Shown piece by piece: positions 43,694 to 54,132 of a stretch of 64,000 nt of DNA. Every line of letters starts with the position of its first letter. Position 1 is the stretch's first letter. A program made the translations under genes and the position numbers. The notes under the pieces were generated by a model, which searched no databases, was not told where the DNA came from, and saw nothing but the letters and a program-made list of their open reading frames with translations. This DNA comes from Diphasiastrum complanatum (Eukaryota > Streptophyta > Lycopodiopsida > Lycopodiales > Lycopodiaceae): assembly GCA_029204225.1 (NCBI GenBank), contig CM055107.1:16960809-17024808 (forward strand). Direction: 5' to 3'.

Positions 43694-45243
43694 GTGAACG
43701 ACAACGAAACAACTCAATGTTTGCAAAGGATGGATGGCTAGCCTGTTTCTTGGGTTAGTTTCATTTGCCACAACGCCACCAGACGCAAGCAGGAAGTCAA
43801 AAGTTGGAAAGGGCAATTTCAGGGGAGATCTTCTATGGAGCAGTTGGTCTTCATTTTGGGACGGTCACCTTCGGAACTGAAACTCACTGAGCATGGGTGA
43901 TATCCAGTATCAGTTTGGTTTTTCCTCAAAGGGGAAGAGACTAGGATCCTCTTCAGAGATTGGCAACATGTTGGATCGAGCCATAATCCTAGCAGATGGG
44001 AAGCAAAGTGTTGGAAAGGCTTTTTGTCCGAAGAACTCTACTCTAAGTCCGATCAGCTGATTTTATAAGTGGAGGGGAAACTATCACACACACCTCTCTC
44101 TTGGGGCAAATTTTGAATGAAAGTTGATCAAAATGGGGGCAAATTCAAGGTGACCTAGCCATACTCACACGAGGAGACTGGCGAAACTTTGGACCTAATA
44201 AGTTGACAAGTTTTTGTTGTGGAAAGGAAAGTTTGCTATAAGGCTTTCTCTGGACCAGCAATGATGAGGAAACATATGAGTACGCTGGCTTGTGTTATGT
44301 GTAAGGCAGCTGATCATTGTAGGAACTGTGAAAGTCGAGTCTTGCATGAGAGACTTGGTATTTCGAACGGACGCTAAGGGACAGTTCGCGTTGAGATCGG
44401 ACTAGTGCAAACTATGGGTGCATCTGTTCTGATTCAAAGAGAGCTACTTGAAGCCAAGCTCGATGTACACTTCTTGTTTTGACTGTGAGGCAACTGACCA
44501 GTGATGGAATTGTGAAAGTCAAGTTTTGCGCGACGGACATGGTGCTTCAAACAAACGCGAAGAGATAGTTCGGATGCGGATCAAACTGGTGCGACCCTTT
44601 GGCTTTCGACGAGGTCAGTGGTTACATTTGGGCTGATTCAAAGAGCTACTGCAAGCTACGTGAGAGGTGCATTGCGGAGTACTCAATCTTTGCCTACCTT
44701 AAAGAGCCAAGATGGGAAAGTATCAAGATCAGGCTAGGACAAGGAAAGAAATCAAGGTGCAGAAGCAACAAGGCACGGAGTGGACCATAAAGTGGGCAAT
44801 CAAACGATAAATCCTTCGGCTCAGGGAGCCTTGATACCTGTGCGGAACTGAACAAATCTGGAGCTCAGGGAGCTCAACACAAAGTGCATCAAGCACAAAT
44901 CAGGAGCTCAAAGGAGTTCCAAAGTCGAAAGTCAGAAGCGACAGGGGCGAACATTTCAAAGAAAGGCCTCTGTCACCAGTTAATAAGGTTCTCGGGTTTT
45001 ACGAAAGCGATATCAAATCTACGCTTTTCCCAGACAAAGATATATTTTCAAGTTACGTAATTTTTCAGTACAAAGAGCCGAGCCTCCGACTTGTGGTGTG
45101 CCAGCTTCAATGTTAATAAAAAGTGGCCAGTAAATTGAATACTGTTCCAAGTAGCCTAAATGTATAGTTATTCTAATTGGGAGACACCTTTACTTTAATC
45201 TGACATCTGATGAGGACATCACATTTTATAAAGGTGGGGTGGA
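43694..45243 (+). other. B internal region and 3' UTR
   Basis: This is homologous to 8190-9713 plus 14969-15217. Short frames such as the one at 44599-44790 (GYIWADSKSYC, then IAEYSIFAYLKEPRW) recur in the other B copies, but stops break them in each. No gag or pol is present. The polypurine tract AAAGGTGGGGTGGA lies just before 45244. Confidence 0.65.
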
Positions 45244-46111
45244 TGTTGTAAAGCTACCTTTACAAGCTTTACTTCCGGCGCCATCTGCGCCAGCTATGTC
45301 CCCGGCGCCAGCAGCGCCCCTGCTGCTCTCGGCGCCAATGGCGCCGGCTCCGCTCTCGGCGCCACTATGACTAGAATCCAGCCGACACCAAGTTCCTATG
45401 GCTGAAAATCTTTGATCGGTTCTAGCGGAGTCCAGAGAGCTCAGATCGATTTGCAATCACCTCACACGATTTAGGCATGATTAAAGGAAGCCAGGGGATC
45501 AATCAGATCTAGAGAGAGAAAATGACTTTCTAGAAAGAGAAAATCCTAGAGAGAGAAAAACGTGCTTTACCAGCTTGGGTAGAGTGCTTGGTATGAGGGG
45601 GGGTGCCGAATCACACCAATACTATAGGGGAGTGCGGGTTGCGACTCAGGGCGAGCTCCAACCAAGTCTCAGCCTCCCTTGCTGGAATGTTGTCATGGCT
45701 CTCGCCTTGGCATGTTAGCGCCTCGGAGACTAGGGTCGGTCACACACTTGAAATGTAACCTTCTCAGATTTATCAATAAAGTGGGATTTTTTCTCAAACT
45801 GACTCTGATTACCTTCTGGGTTTCAGTGTTCGGTAAAAGCGCCAGTTGTAAGGCCGCTTTCAAAATTTTTAACTTGGCACATAGTTGAGGGTCGTATCCC
45901 GGGACGCCAGCGGTATGCCATCGGGACCATTCGGTCCGTGGCGCCAGCGGTATGCTATCGGGACCATTTGGTCCAGGAACTAGGTTGTTTCCATATCTGT
46001 CGCGGCTTGTGGTTCTGAGTGTTCCCTGCATGAATGTGAATGGGTTAAGCTCTTGGGGAACGGGCTCTAACCTGTCGGCTCAGTTGGATGGCTTGCTTGG
46101 GTGGATGTTAC

Positions 46112-47029
46112 TGTTGTAAAGCTGACTCAGGTGCACCCAACGTGCCCTATAAGACTCTAAGAGGTGACACTCCCTAAGGTCCCAGAGCAAGTTAGAACGT
46201 CAAGGACTGAGCGTCCGACCTGTGGTGAGCCAGTCAAGTAGTCACAAGTCATGAGCTAGCTCTGGAGCTCGAGTCATGGCCTAGTCAGAAAGCAAGTTGA
46301 TTCTGCCACCGGAACGGCTCCCGAGACCCATGTCCGGGAGCCAGACTGATTCTGCCAGGCTTGCCAGGCTTAATCAGCAAAATAAAAACTAAGTCTCAAA
46401 AAGCGTGCTTTACCAGAAAGCACTATGTTTCAGAACAGAGGGGGTGCGCCGAATCACAGCAGAACTATAGGGGGAGTCCGGCAGACAGAAACTTGGGCAG
46501 CTCAACCAACACCAGGAATCCAGTCGCCATGTCTCAGCTCCCTCTACCAGCACGAGCCAGGCACAATGCCCAGCACGTGTTGGTGGCCCCGAGACCGGTC
46601 AGTCTATGTATGAATGTAACCTCTTCCAAATCTAATAAAGTTGATCCTTGGGGATGATTACCATTTCAGTTTCGCCTCTGGGACTGGTCCAAGTGGAAGG
46701 ACCCTTACTACAACCTTTTTGCGTCGCTGGTGCCTAAGGGTCCATGTCATCGACATGGGGCTTGCCGCTATGCCAATTGGTCAGTTTGGCGACCACTATG
46801 CCTTGGGTTTCATGTGTGGCTTGTCTTTGCCTTTGGTTACCTTTTGGGGACGGATTCTGAGTTGGCTTTCGGGTTGGTTGGGATTCCAGTTTTCTTAAGT
46901 CTGAATGGTTAAGCTTGTTACGTTTCTGAGTTGGCTTTTACGTAACTGCATGATGGATGAATGTTAGACTTAAGCGCGTGTTGGGGAAACCGCTCAAGTC
47001 CCAGCGCCCTTTGAGGCGCCGGCGCAACA
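46112..47029 (+). repeat. 5' LTR of full-length A2
   Basis: The LTR runs from TGTTGTAAAGCTGACTC to GGCGCCGGCGCAACA. The GTGCTTT/AAAGCAC hairpin lies at about 46404-46422 and AATAAAG at about 46636. The primer site follows at 47032. Confidence 0.9.
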
Positions 47030-47031
47030 TG

Positions 47032-47043
47032 TGGTATCAGAGC
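47032..47043 (+). promoter_or_regulatory. Primer binding site of full-length A2
   Basis: TGGTATCAGAGC lies two bases after the LTR. The next bases (TGAC instead of CGAC) differ slightly from other copies. Confidence 0.88.
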
Positions 47044-47732
47044 TGACTAGCCAGTCAGCTACGCAAGTCTCACAGGGATGGCCACGTTTTGGGATTTGTC
47101 AGGACAACCCTTGCGCAAGGTGCTGCCCACAGTGTAAGCACGGGTGCGTCCATGGTCGGGGTGGTCGGCAGAACGGGGGACTTGATGAGTCAAAGTGCTG
47201 CCCTCGAGGTGTAAGTACGGTTAGTTCTCGCGGTTCGGGCCTGGCGCTGTCTGCACGTAAGACGGATGAGGCAAAGTGCTGCCTAGGTAGGTGAAAGCAC
47301 GATCTGTACCTTGTGGGGTGCGGGGCGACATATTCGAACTGTACGAGTTAACCATTGATACAAAGATGCTGCTCGAATTCGGGTGTAAAGCACGGGTGGT
47401 TAGCTGCCGGTGCGGGATAGCTGCCGATCGTTTAGTTATAAGGGCTATCGACCAAAAAGTGGTGGGGCGTGAATGAGGCAATGTTCTGCTTAATGGATGG
47501 ATGGATGGATGTTTCCCCGTGGGCTAATTTTGTGATAGATTTGTGTGGGCGCGGCTGGGCAAAGATCCTACGTCCGGTCTCAAGGGGAATGTGACTTGAG
47601 AGGGATCCTCTGTTTAGCTTTGGTTGGTATGTTCGTTTGTGGTGTGCTTGCCTGGACCTGAATTACCCCTGACTACTTGTTTTGATCCAGGTGATCTGAT
47701 CTAGTTGGGAGTTGTGAGAGGAGCTTACATTT
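47044..47732 (+). other. A2 leader, hairpin units and possible splice acceptor
   Basis: The GTGCTG...AGCAC units are present as in A1, although the last one is damaged (TTCTGCTTAATGGATGGATGG). The leader ends with TTGTTTTGATCCAG|GTGATCTG near 47690. No Gag-like frame is present. Confidence 0.75.
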
Positions 47733-49076
47733 ATGAGTGGACGACGCACAAGTATGGAAAGGAACTTCCATGGGGCAATCCCCAAGATTGGTTCAAGATT
47801 GTTATTCTTATCAGGAAAGATCGCGGGGAGGAAGTCAGATTTCATGACCGACTCCGGAGCTTCACATAACTATATCTCAAGGAGCGTGGTGGAACAATTC
47901 AGCTTGCCGACCAGGAATGTTACATCTACTCTCAGGGTAGAAACAGCGAAGGGAGCACTAGATGCAGACAAAGCGACATTGAACATCCCGGTGCAGATTG
48001 GAAGATGGAAGGCTAAACTTAGCTTTGTGATTTTAGAGATGAATGCCTTCGATGTGATTTTGGGCCTCCCTTGGTTAAATGAACACTGTATCGCAGTTTT
48101 GGGTAGGAGCTCAAACTTGGTCCTCTTGGATTATAAGGGACAAATCTGCGTGACAAAAGCCCTGCCCGGAGGAAATGCTAAGGATACCGATATTGAACAA
48201 AATTTGGTTGCAGCATTAGTGATGAAAAGAATGGCGAAAGGGAAAAGGTCACAGTGCTTTCTTTGCATCTGTCGAGAAGTCCCAGAAGGGAAAAGCGTGC
48301 GACAAGAAAACTTGCCAAAAGAAGTGGCAGATCTGTTAGAAGAATTTAGCGATGTGTTCCCGGAGGAACTCCCAGCTAAGCTACCTCCTCGAAGACCAGT
48401 GGACCATAAAATTGAGTTGGTAGCAGGAACAGATCCAACTTTACGAGCACCCTACAGAATGTCACAAGAAGAGTTGGCGGAACTGAAACGACAACTTGGT
48501 GAATTAATAGACAAAGGTTTTATTAGACCTAGCGCTTCACCTTTTGGAGCCCCAGTGTTGTTCGTGGAAAAGACAGACAAAACTCTTCGAATGTGTGTGG
48601 ATTATCGCATGCTTAACAAGAGTACCATCAAGAACAAGTACCCCATGCCTAGAATTGATGACCTATTCGACCAACTCAAACATGCCAAATACTTTAGCCG
48701 AATAGATCTCAGATCTGGATATCATGAAATTCGAATAGCTAAAGGTGATGAGCACAAAACGGCGTTTCGAACGCGATACGGGAGTCACGAGTTCCTGGTG
48801 ATGCCATTCGGTCTAACAAACGCACCAGCCACTTTTTGCACGTTGATGAACAATATATTTCAAGACTGCCTGGATGAATTTGTCATTGTGTACATTGATG
48901 ACATATTAGTATTTAGCCGGAACCTTAAAGATCACATTCAACATTTAAGGACAGTTCTCCAACGACTGAGGAGGAACTGCTTGTTCGCGAAAAGAGAGAA
49001 ATGTGAGTTTGTGGTGGAGGAAGTTGACTTCCTTGGACATGTTATAGGCCACGGACGGCTATCTTGGATTGGCTAG
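47733..49076 (+). pseudogene. A2 protease and reverse transcriptase (full-length copy)
   Basis: The start [12 protein letters not shown] is conserved with the minus copy. The retropepsin has D40-S-G-A-S and [12 protein letters not shown] has [10 protein letters not shown], a DLRSGYHEI block, [12 protein letters not shown] and the catalytic YIDD at 387-390. It ends [11 protein letters not shown] and a stop at 49076. About ten codons that join RT to RNase H in relatives are missing and the frame is lost at about 49052-49063. RT would copy the RNA into cDNA inside a particle, but this copy lacks its own Gag and a continuous Pol. Confidence 0.9.
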
Positions 49077-49375
49077 CACCTAAAACTGTTCATGGCATCA
49101 AATCCTTTGTGGGCTTATGTAACTTTTACAGGAGATTCATTGAGGCATTTAGCAAAATTGTGGCACCACTGTTGGGGCAGACCAAGACTCATCTGAAGAT
49201 GACATGGACACCGGAATGTGAAGCAGCGTTCCAAGAACTAAAACAACGGATCACTCAAGAACCCATCCTTGCCTTACCGGACTTTAGCAAACCTTTTGAA
49301 ATACATACAGATGCGTCGAACTTTGCTATTGGGGCCGTGCTGATGCAAGACGGAAAACCAATTGCATATTTTTAA
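49064..49375 (+). pseudogene. A2 RNase H, first part
   Basis: This is a second frame, starting at [18 protein letters not shown] without a proper ATG. It carries the connection domain and the start of RNase H (IHTDASNFAIGAVLMQ). A one-base deletion at 49373-49375 (TTTTTAAAG where the minus copy implies TTTTTCAAAG) makes the TAA stop. Confidence 0.85.
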
Positions 49376-49380
49376 AGAAA

Positions 49381-50598
49381 TTGAGTGACGTAGAGCGACG
49401 ATGGCCAACTCATGAAAAAGAAATGGTCGCAGTAGTTCAAGCAGTGGAGCATTGGAGACATTATGTGGCAGGAAAACCCTTTAAGGCGTTCACTGATAAT
49501 GTATCACTCAAGTACTTCTCATCCCAAGGTATGCTCACGCCAAAGCAAATGCGATGGCAAAACTCTCTCTCAAAATTCAATATAGACATTTTACACACGA
49601 CGGGAAAGAACAATGTGGTGGCGGATGCACTAAGTAGACATGAACACTTGATGGCAACAGTGACAACTCAGGTGACTGGCCTACTCCAAGAAATCAGGGA
49701 GAATTATGGTGTAGATGCGTTGGCGAAAGACTTAATGATCGAATTCCAGCTGGGAAAGCCTCATAAACATTTCACTTGGAAAGATCAAATGGTTGTTTAT
49801 AAACAACGCAGAGTATATGTCCCAGACAACGTCAACCTGAGGAAGAAAGTCTTGCGAGAACATCATGACGTACTAGCCGCCGGGCATCCAGGGGTGAATC
49901 GCATGTATGAACTTCTCAAAAGAGACTTCTATTGGCCAAGTATGTGGGCAGACGTTGAATCCTATGTGCAAACATGCCCGACATGTCAACAAGTGAAGGT
50001 GGAACCGCTAGCTCCGGCTGGACTACTCCAACCATTACCGGTACCAGCATACCCATGGGATTCGGTGAGCATGGATTTTATTGTTCAACTACCACGGTGC
50101 CAAGGATTCGACTCAATTTATGTGATGGTTGACCGGTTTTCAAAGCAAGTTCATCTAGTACCAACTAAAAGTTTAGTGACAGCTGAAGAAGTGGCAAGGT
50201 TATGTTTCAAATGTGTTTTCAAATACCACGGCCTGCCTAGAACGATTATTCCTGACCGAGATACCAAGTTCGTCGGAAAGTTTTGGACTTGTCTATTTCG
50301 CCTCGTGGGAACCGGATTGAATTTCAGTACTGCATATCACCCTCAGACAGATGGGCAAACGGAACGAGTCAATCGACAGATTGAACAATATATACGAAAT
50401 TATGTCGCTTGGGACCAATCCGATTGGGTCAACTACTTGGATATTCTCGAGTTTGCACATAACAACCAAGTGAACAGATCTACTGGAAGGGCACCCTTCG
50501 AGATAAGCAATGGTCAGCTACCGATTGTTCCAAGCTCTTTTCTTACAGGCATGCAGGAAACACCAGTACCCACTGTAGAGAAATTTATCAATGAGTAG
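49381..50598 (+). pseudogene. A2 RNase H end and integrase
   Basis: The frame covers RRWPTHEKEMVAVV, the RNase H end (NNVVADALSRH), the HHCC domain (AGHPGVNRMYELL ... CPTCQQ) and the catalytic core (SMDFIVQLP, DRDTKF and HPQTDGQTERVN), so D, D and E are all present. One oddity is IIPDRDTKF, where relatives have IISDRD. It ends at TAG 50596-50598, a former TGG tryptophan codon (FINEW in the minus copy). Confidence 0.88.
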
Positions 50599-51186
50599 CA
50601 CACAAAGCTGACAGAGGTGAAGGCATTTTTAGAGCAGTCACAAAGGAGTATGGCAGCTGACGTAAACCCACATCGACGAGAACTGGAATTTGAGGAAGGT
50701 GATCGAGTATGGCTGAACACAAAGAACATTGCGTTACCAAAAGGTTTTTCTCATAAGTTCGCTCGACCTTATGCGGGTCCATATTATGTCACCAAGAAGA
50801 TCAACCCAGTGGCTTACCGATTAGCGCTGCCATCCAGCTTGGATATACACAATGTGTTTCATATCTCATTACTCAAACGGTACAAACCAGATGAGCGATT
50901 TGATCGGCAACACGAACTCTGTCGCCCACCAACGACACTTGATGATACGAAGAGGCAGCTTGTACCAGAACAAATATTGACACATAGAAAGCGAACTGGC
51001 GTTCAACGTGAATATCTAGTGAAGTGGCTACGGGCTCCACTTATTGAGGCTTCTTGGGAGTACGAAGACAAACTTAAGGAGGGAGCCCCTGAAGTACTAG
51101 CAGATTATCTGCAGAAGAACCAACGCAATAGCCATTTTCCCAGATCGGCACACAAAGCACTACCTGGCAGCATGCCTCTTACATAA
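50599..51186 (+). pseudogene. A2 integrase C-terminal domain and chromodomain
   Basis: This is in the same frame as the integrase core, after its single stop. From the M codon at 50617, residues 20-70 form the GPY/F-type domain (GDRVWLN, then FARPYAGPYYV). Residues about 115-168 form a chromodomain (VPEQILTHRKRT, EYLVKWL, ASWEYED). This places A2 among the chromoviruses. It ends at the normal stop. Confidence 0.87.
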
Positions 51187-51427
51187 ACATTCATGGCCAT
51201 TCTGAAGTTCAAGGAACTTCCTGGTATTTTTCTTAAGTTTGCCAATAAATCACATGCAGCTTTACACAGGTTTTACGTAAGTGAACTTTATCTACACTTT
51301 TCCTGTGCTACTGCCAATGTATTTTGTGATTCAAAGTTGTTAAGGCCGGTGAATTAAGCCCGTGCCATACGTCCTAGGTCTAGTTTGGCCCTGATGAGGA
51401 TATCAGCTTTTTCAAACGAGGGGAGGA
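51187..51427 (+). other. A2 3' UTR and polypurine tract
   Basis: This shares TTACACAGG, TTTTACGTAAGTGAAC, GGCCGGTGAATTAAGCCC and CCCTGATGAGGA with the A1 3' UTR. The polypurine tract AAACGAGGGGAGGA ends at 51427, directly before the 3' LTR. Confidence 0.78.
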
Positions 51428-52345
51428 TGTTGTAAAGCTGACTCAGGTGCACCCAACGTGCCCTGTAAGACTCTAAGGGGTGACACTCCCTAAGGTCCCA
51501 GAGCAAGTTAGAACGTCAAGGACTAAGCCTCCGACCTGTGGTGAGCCAATCAAGTAGTCACAAGTCATGAGCTAGCTCTGGAGCTCGAGTCATGGCCTAG
51601 TCAGAAAGCAAGTTGATTCTGCCACCGGAACGGCTCCCGGGACCCATGTCCGGGAGCCAGACTGATTCTGCCAGGCTTGCCAGGCTTAATCAGCAAAATA
51701 AAAAATAAGTCCCAAAAAGCGTGCTTTACCAGAAAGCACTATGTTTCAGAACAGAGGGGGTGCGCCGAATCACAACAGAACTATAGGGGGAGTCCGGCAG
51801 ACAGAAACTTGGGCAGCTCAACCAACACCAGGAATCCAGTCGCCATGTCTCAGCTCCCTCTACCAGCACGAGCCAGGCATAATGCCCAGCACATGTTGGT
51901 GGCCCCGAGACCGGTCAGTCTATGTATGAATGTAACCTCTTCCAAATCTAATAAAGTTGATCCTTGGGGATGATTACCATTTCGGTTTCGCCTCCGGGAC
52001 TGGTCCAAGTGGAAGGACCCTTACTACAACCTTTTTGCGTCGCTGGCGCCTAAGGGTCCCTGTCATCGACATGGGGCTTGCCGCTATGCCAATTGGTCAG
52101 TTTGGCGACCACTATGCCTTGGGTTTCATGTGTGGCTTGTCTTTGCCTTTGGTTACCTTTTGGGGACGGATTCTGAGTTGGCTTTCGGGTTGGTTGGGAT
52201 TCCAGTTTTCTTAAGTCTGAATGGTTAAGCTTGTTACGTTTCTGAGTTGGCTTTTATGTAACTGCATGATGGATGAATGTTAGACTTAAGCGCGTGTTGG
52301 GAAAACCGCTCAAGTCCCAGCGCCCTTTGAGGCGCCGGCGCAACA
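51428..52345 (+). repeat. 3' LTR of full-length A2
   Basis: This is 918 bp, the same length as the 5' LTR, with scattered substitutions (for example CTGTAAG against CTATAAG, AGCCAATC against AGCCAGTC). It is followed by GTTAC. Confidence 0.9.
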
Positions 52346-52729
52346 GTTACCTGTTTATGGCTGTCCAGTCTGGCGTGGCGCCAGGTTGGCTTCTAGCGCT
52401 CGTGACGAAGCTTTCAGTTGGTTAAGTCTGATGTAAGTCAGACCGCTTGCTTGGAATGGATGTTACTCGTTTGTAACGAAGCTTCGAGTTGGTTAAGTTT
52501 GATGTATGTCGGGCGGCTTGCTTGGAGGGAAGTCACCCACATCGGGACCCCCGATCTGGCATGGCGCCAGGTTGGATCTCAATGTTGGTTTTCGGAATTT
52601 CAAGTTGGTTAAGTCTGATCGTTGTTGGCGAGTTGGCTGCTTGTATGTCAAGTGAGTTTGGATGGCAAGAGTTGAAGGCTGGGAAGCTAAGTCGTGGTTT
52701 CCGGCTCCCTTTGGGATGCCTGCGCTACA

Positions 52730-53558
52730 GCAAGCCATCCAACTCAGCCGCCAGTTTAGAGCCAGTTCCCCAAGAGCTTAACCCATTCATGTTCATGCAA
52801 GGAACATTCAAAACCACAAGCCGCGACAAATATGGAGACAACCAGTTCCTGGACCAAATGGTCCCGACAGCATACCGCTGGCGCCACGGACCGAATGGTC
52901 CCGACGGCATACCGCTGGCGTCCCGGGATACGACTCTCATCTATGTGCCAACATAAAAATTTGGAAGCGGCTTTACAACTGGCGCTTTTACCGAACACTG
53001 AAACCAAGAAGGGAATCAGAGTCAGTTTGAGGAAAATTCCACTTTATTGATAAATCTGAGAAGGTTACATTTCAAGTGTGTGACCGACCCTAGTCTCCGG
53101 GGCGCTAGCATGCCAAGGCGAGAGCCATGACAACATTCCAGCAAAGGAGGCTGAGACTTGGTTGGAACTCGCCCTGAGTCGGAACCCGCACTCCCCTATA
53201 GTATTGGTGTGATTCGGCACCCCCTCATACCAAGCACTCTACCAAGCTGGTAAAGCTCGTTTTTCTCTCTCTAGGATTTTCTCCTTCTAGAAAGTCATTT
53301 TCTTTCTCTAGATTTTATTGATCCTCAGTCTTCCTTTAATCATGCCTAGATCGTGTGAGGTGATTGCACATCGATCTGAGCTCTCTGGACTCCGCTAGAA
53401 CCGATCAAAGATTTTCAGCCATAGGAACTTAGCGCCGGCTGGATTTTGGTCACAGTGGTGCCGGGAGCGACGCGGGCGCCGTTGGCTCCGGGAGCAGCAG
53501 GGGCGCTGCTGGCGCCGATGACTACGGAAGTAAAGCTTGTAAAGGTAGCTTTACAACA
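52730..53558 (-). repeat. B LTR fragment (minus), primer-proximal part missing
   Basis: This starts inside the B LTR (GCAAGCCATCCAACTC) and runs to the terminal TTTACAACA at 53558. It directly follows the end of the plus-strand B LTR, so the two form a head-on junction. Confidence 0.78.
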
Positions 53559-53814
53559 CCCATGCTTCCTTTAATCATGCCTAGATCGTGTGAGGTGATT
53601 GCACATCGATCTGAGCTCTCTGGACTTCGCTAGAACCGATCAAAGATTTTTCAGCCATAGGAACTTGGTGCCGGCTGGATTCTGGTCACAGTGGCGCCGG
53701 GAGCGACGCCGACGCCGGGATCTGCAAGGGCGCTGCTGGCGCCGGGGACAACAAAGACGCTGCTCGCGTCGGGGACAATGCTGGCCAGTGGCTTATGAAG
53801 ATAGCTTTACAACA
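53559..53814 (-). repeat. Second B LTR end fragment (minus)
   Basis: This is a repeat of the last 250 bp of the B LTR (CATGCTTCCTTTAATCATGCC to GCTTTACAACA), with more changes in the GGCGCC block and a deletion near the end. It marks the right border of the retrotransposon cluster. Confidence 0.75.
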
Positions 53815-54132
53815 GTGAAGAATTGGCCGAAAGCACTATCCAGTTCATAGGAAGTGTTGCATCAAAAATGGGATTTCCAACTTCGACAACAAAGGTCTAA
53901 AATGTGCTTCTCTTGGACTATTATGAATTGAGCTTTTGTGCTAGGCTCTCCAAGCCAAGGAGTTGGTTTGCCCTTCATTCCATGTGCCATGCTAGCAAAC
54001 TTTTATTTTTATTCTCTCAAACTTTTTCGCACCAAAGGCCAAGTACGTGTAATCCCTTCTCTTATCTTCTTCTCCCCCTCCACTCTTTGTTCTTCTTCTT
54101 CTTCCAGCTACAGCAGGAGAGGATCGCCAGCT
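53815..54132 (+). promoter_or_regulatory. Upstream region and 5' UTR of the plastid gene
   Basis: This unique sequence lies between the transposon border and the start codon. A pyrimidine-rich TTC/CTT stretch (54050-54110) precedes the start, as in many plant leaders. No clear TATA box was identified. The gene's promoter must lie in these 320 bp or extend into B LTR sequence. There is an in-frame upstream ATG at 53989. Confidence 0.5.

Larger units (their letters stand above)
46112..52345 (+). mobile_element. Full-length A2 element: Pol-only chromovirus with intact ends
   Basis: This 6234-bp element has two 918-bp LTRs (46112-47029 and 51428-52345) and a perfect GTTAC duplication at 46107-46111 and 52346-52350. 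The order is leader, protease, RT, RNase H, integrase, chromodomain, 3' UTR, polypurine tract. No Gag is encoded anywhere between the primer site and the protease. The LTRs differ by only a few substitutions, so it inserted recently even though its pol is frameshifted. The target is a B LTR. Confidence 0.92.
43694..52729 (+). mobile_element. B element 3' part on the plus strand, interrupted by A2
   Basis: The B internal region is present from 43694 (left part missing) to the polypurine tract ending at 45243. The 3' LTR is then 45244-46111 and 52351-52729, split by the A2 element 46112-52345. Joining the two halves at the GTTAC duplication restores a continuous B LTR of about 1.25 kb, which proves the order of events. 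Confidence 0.85.
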
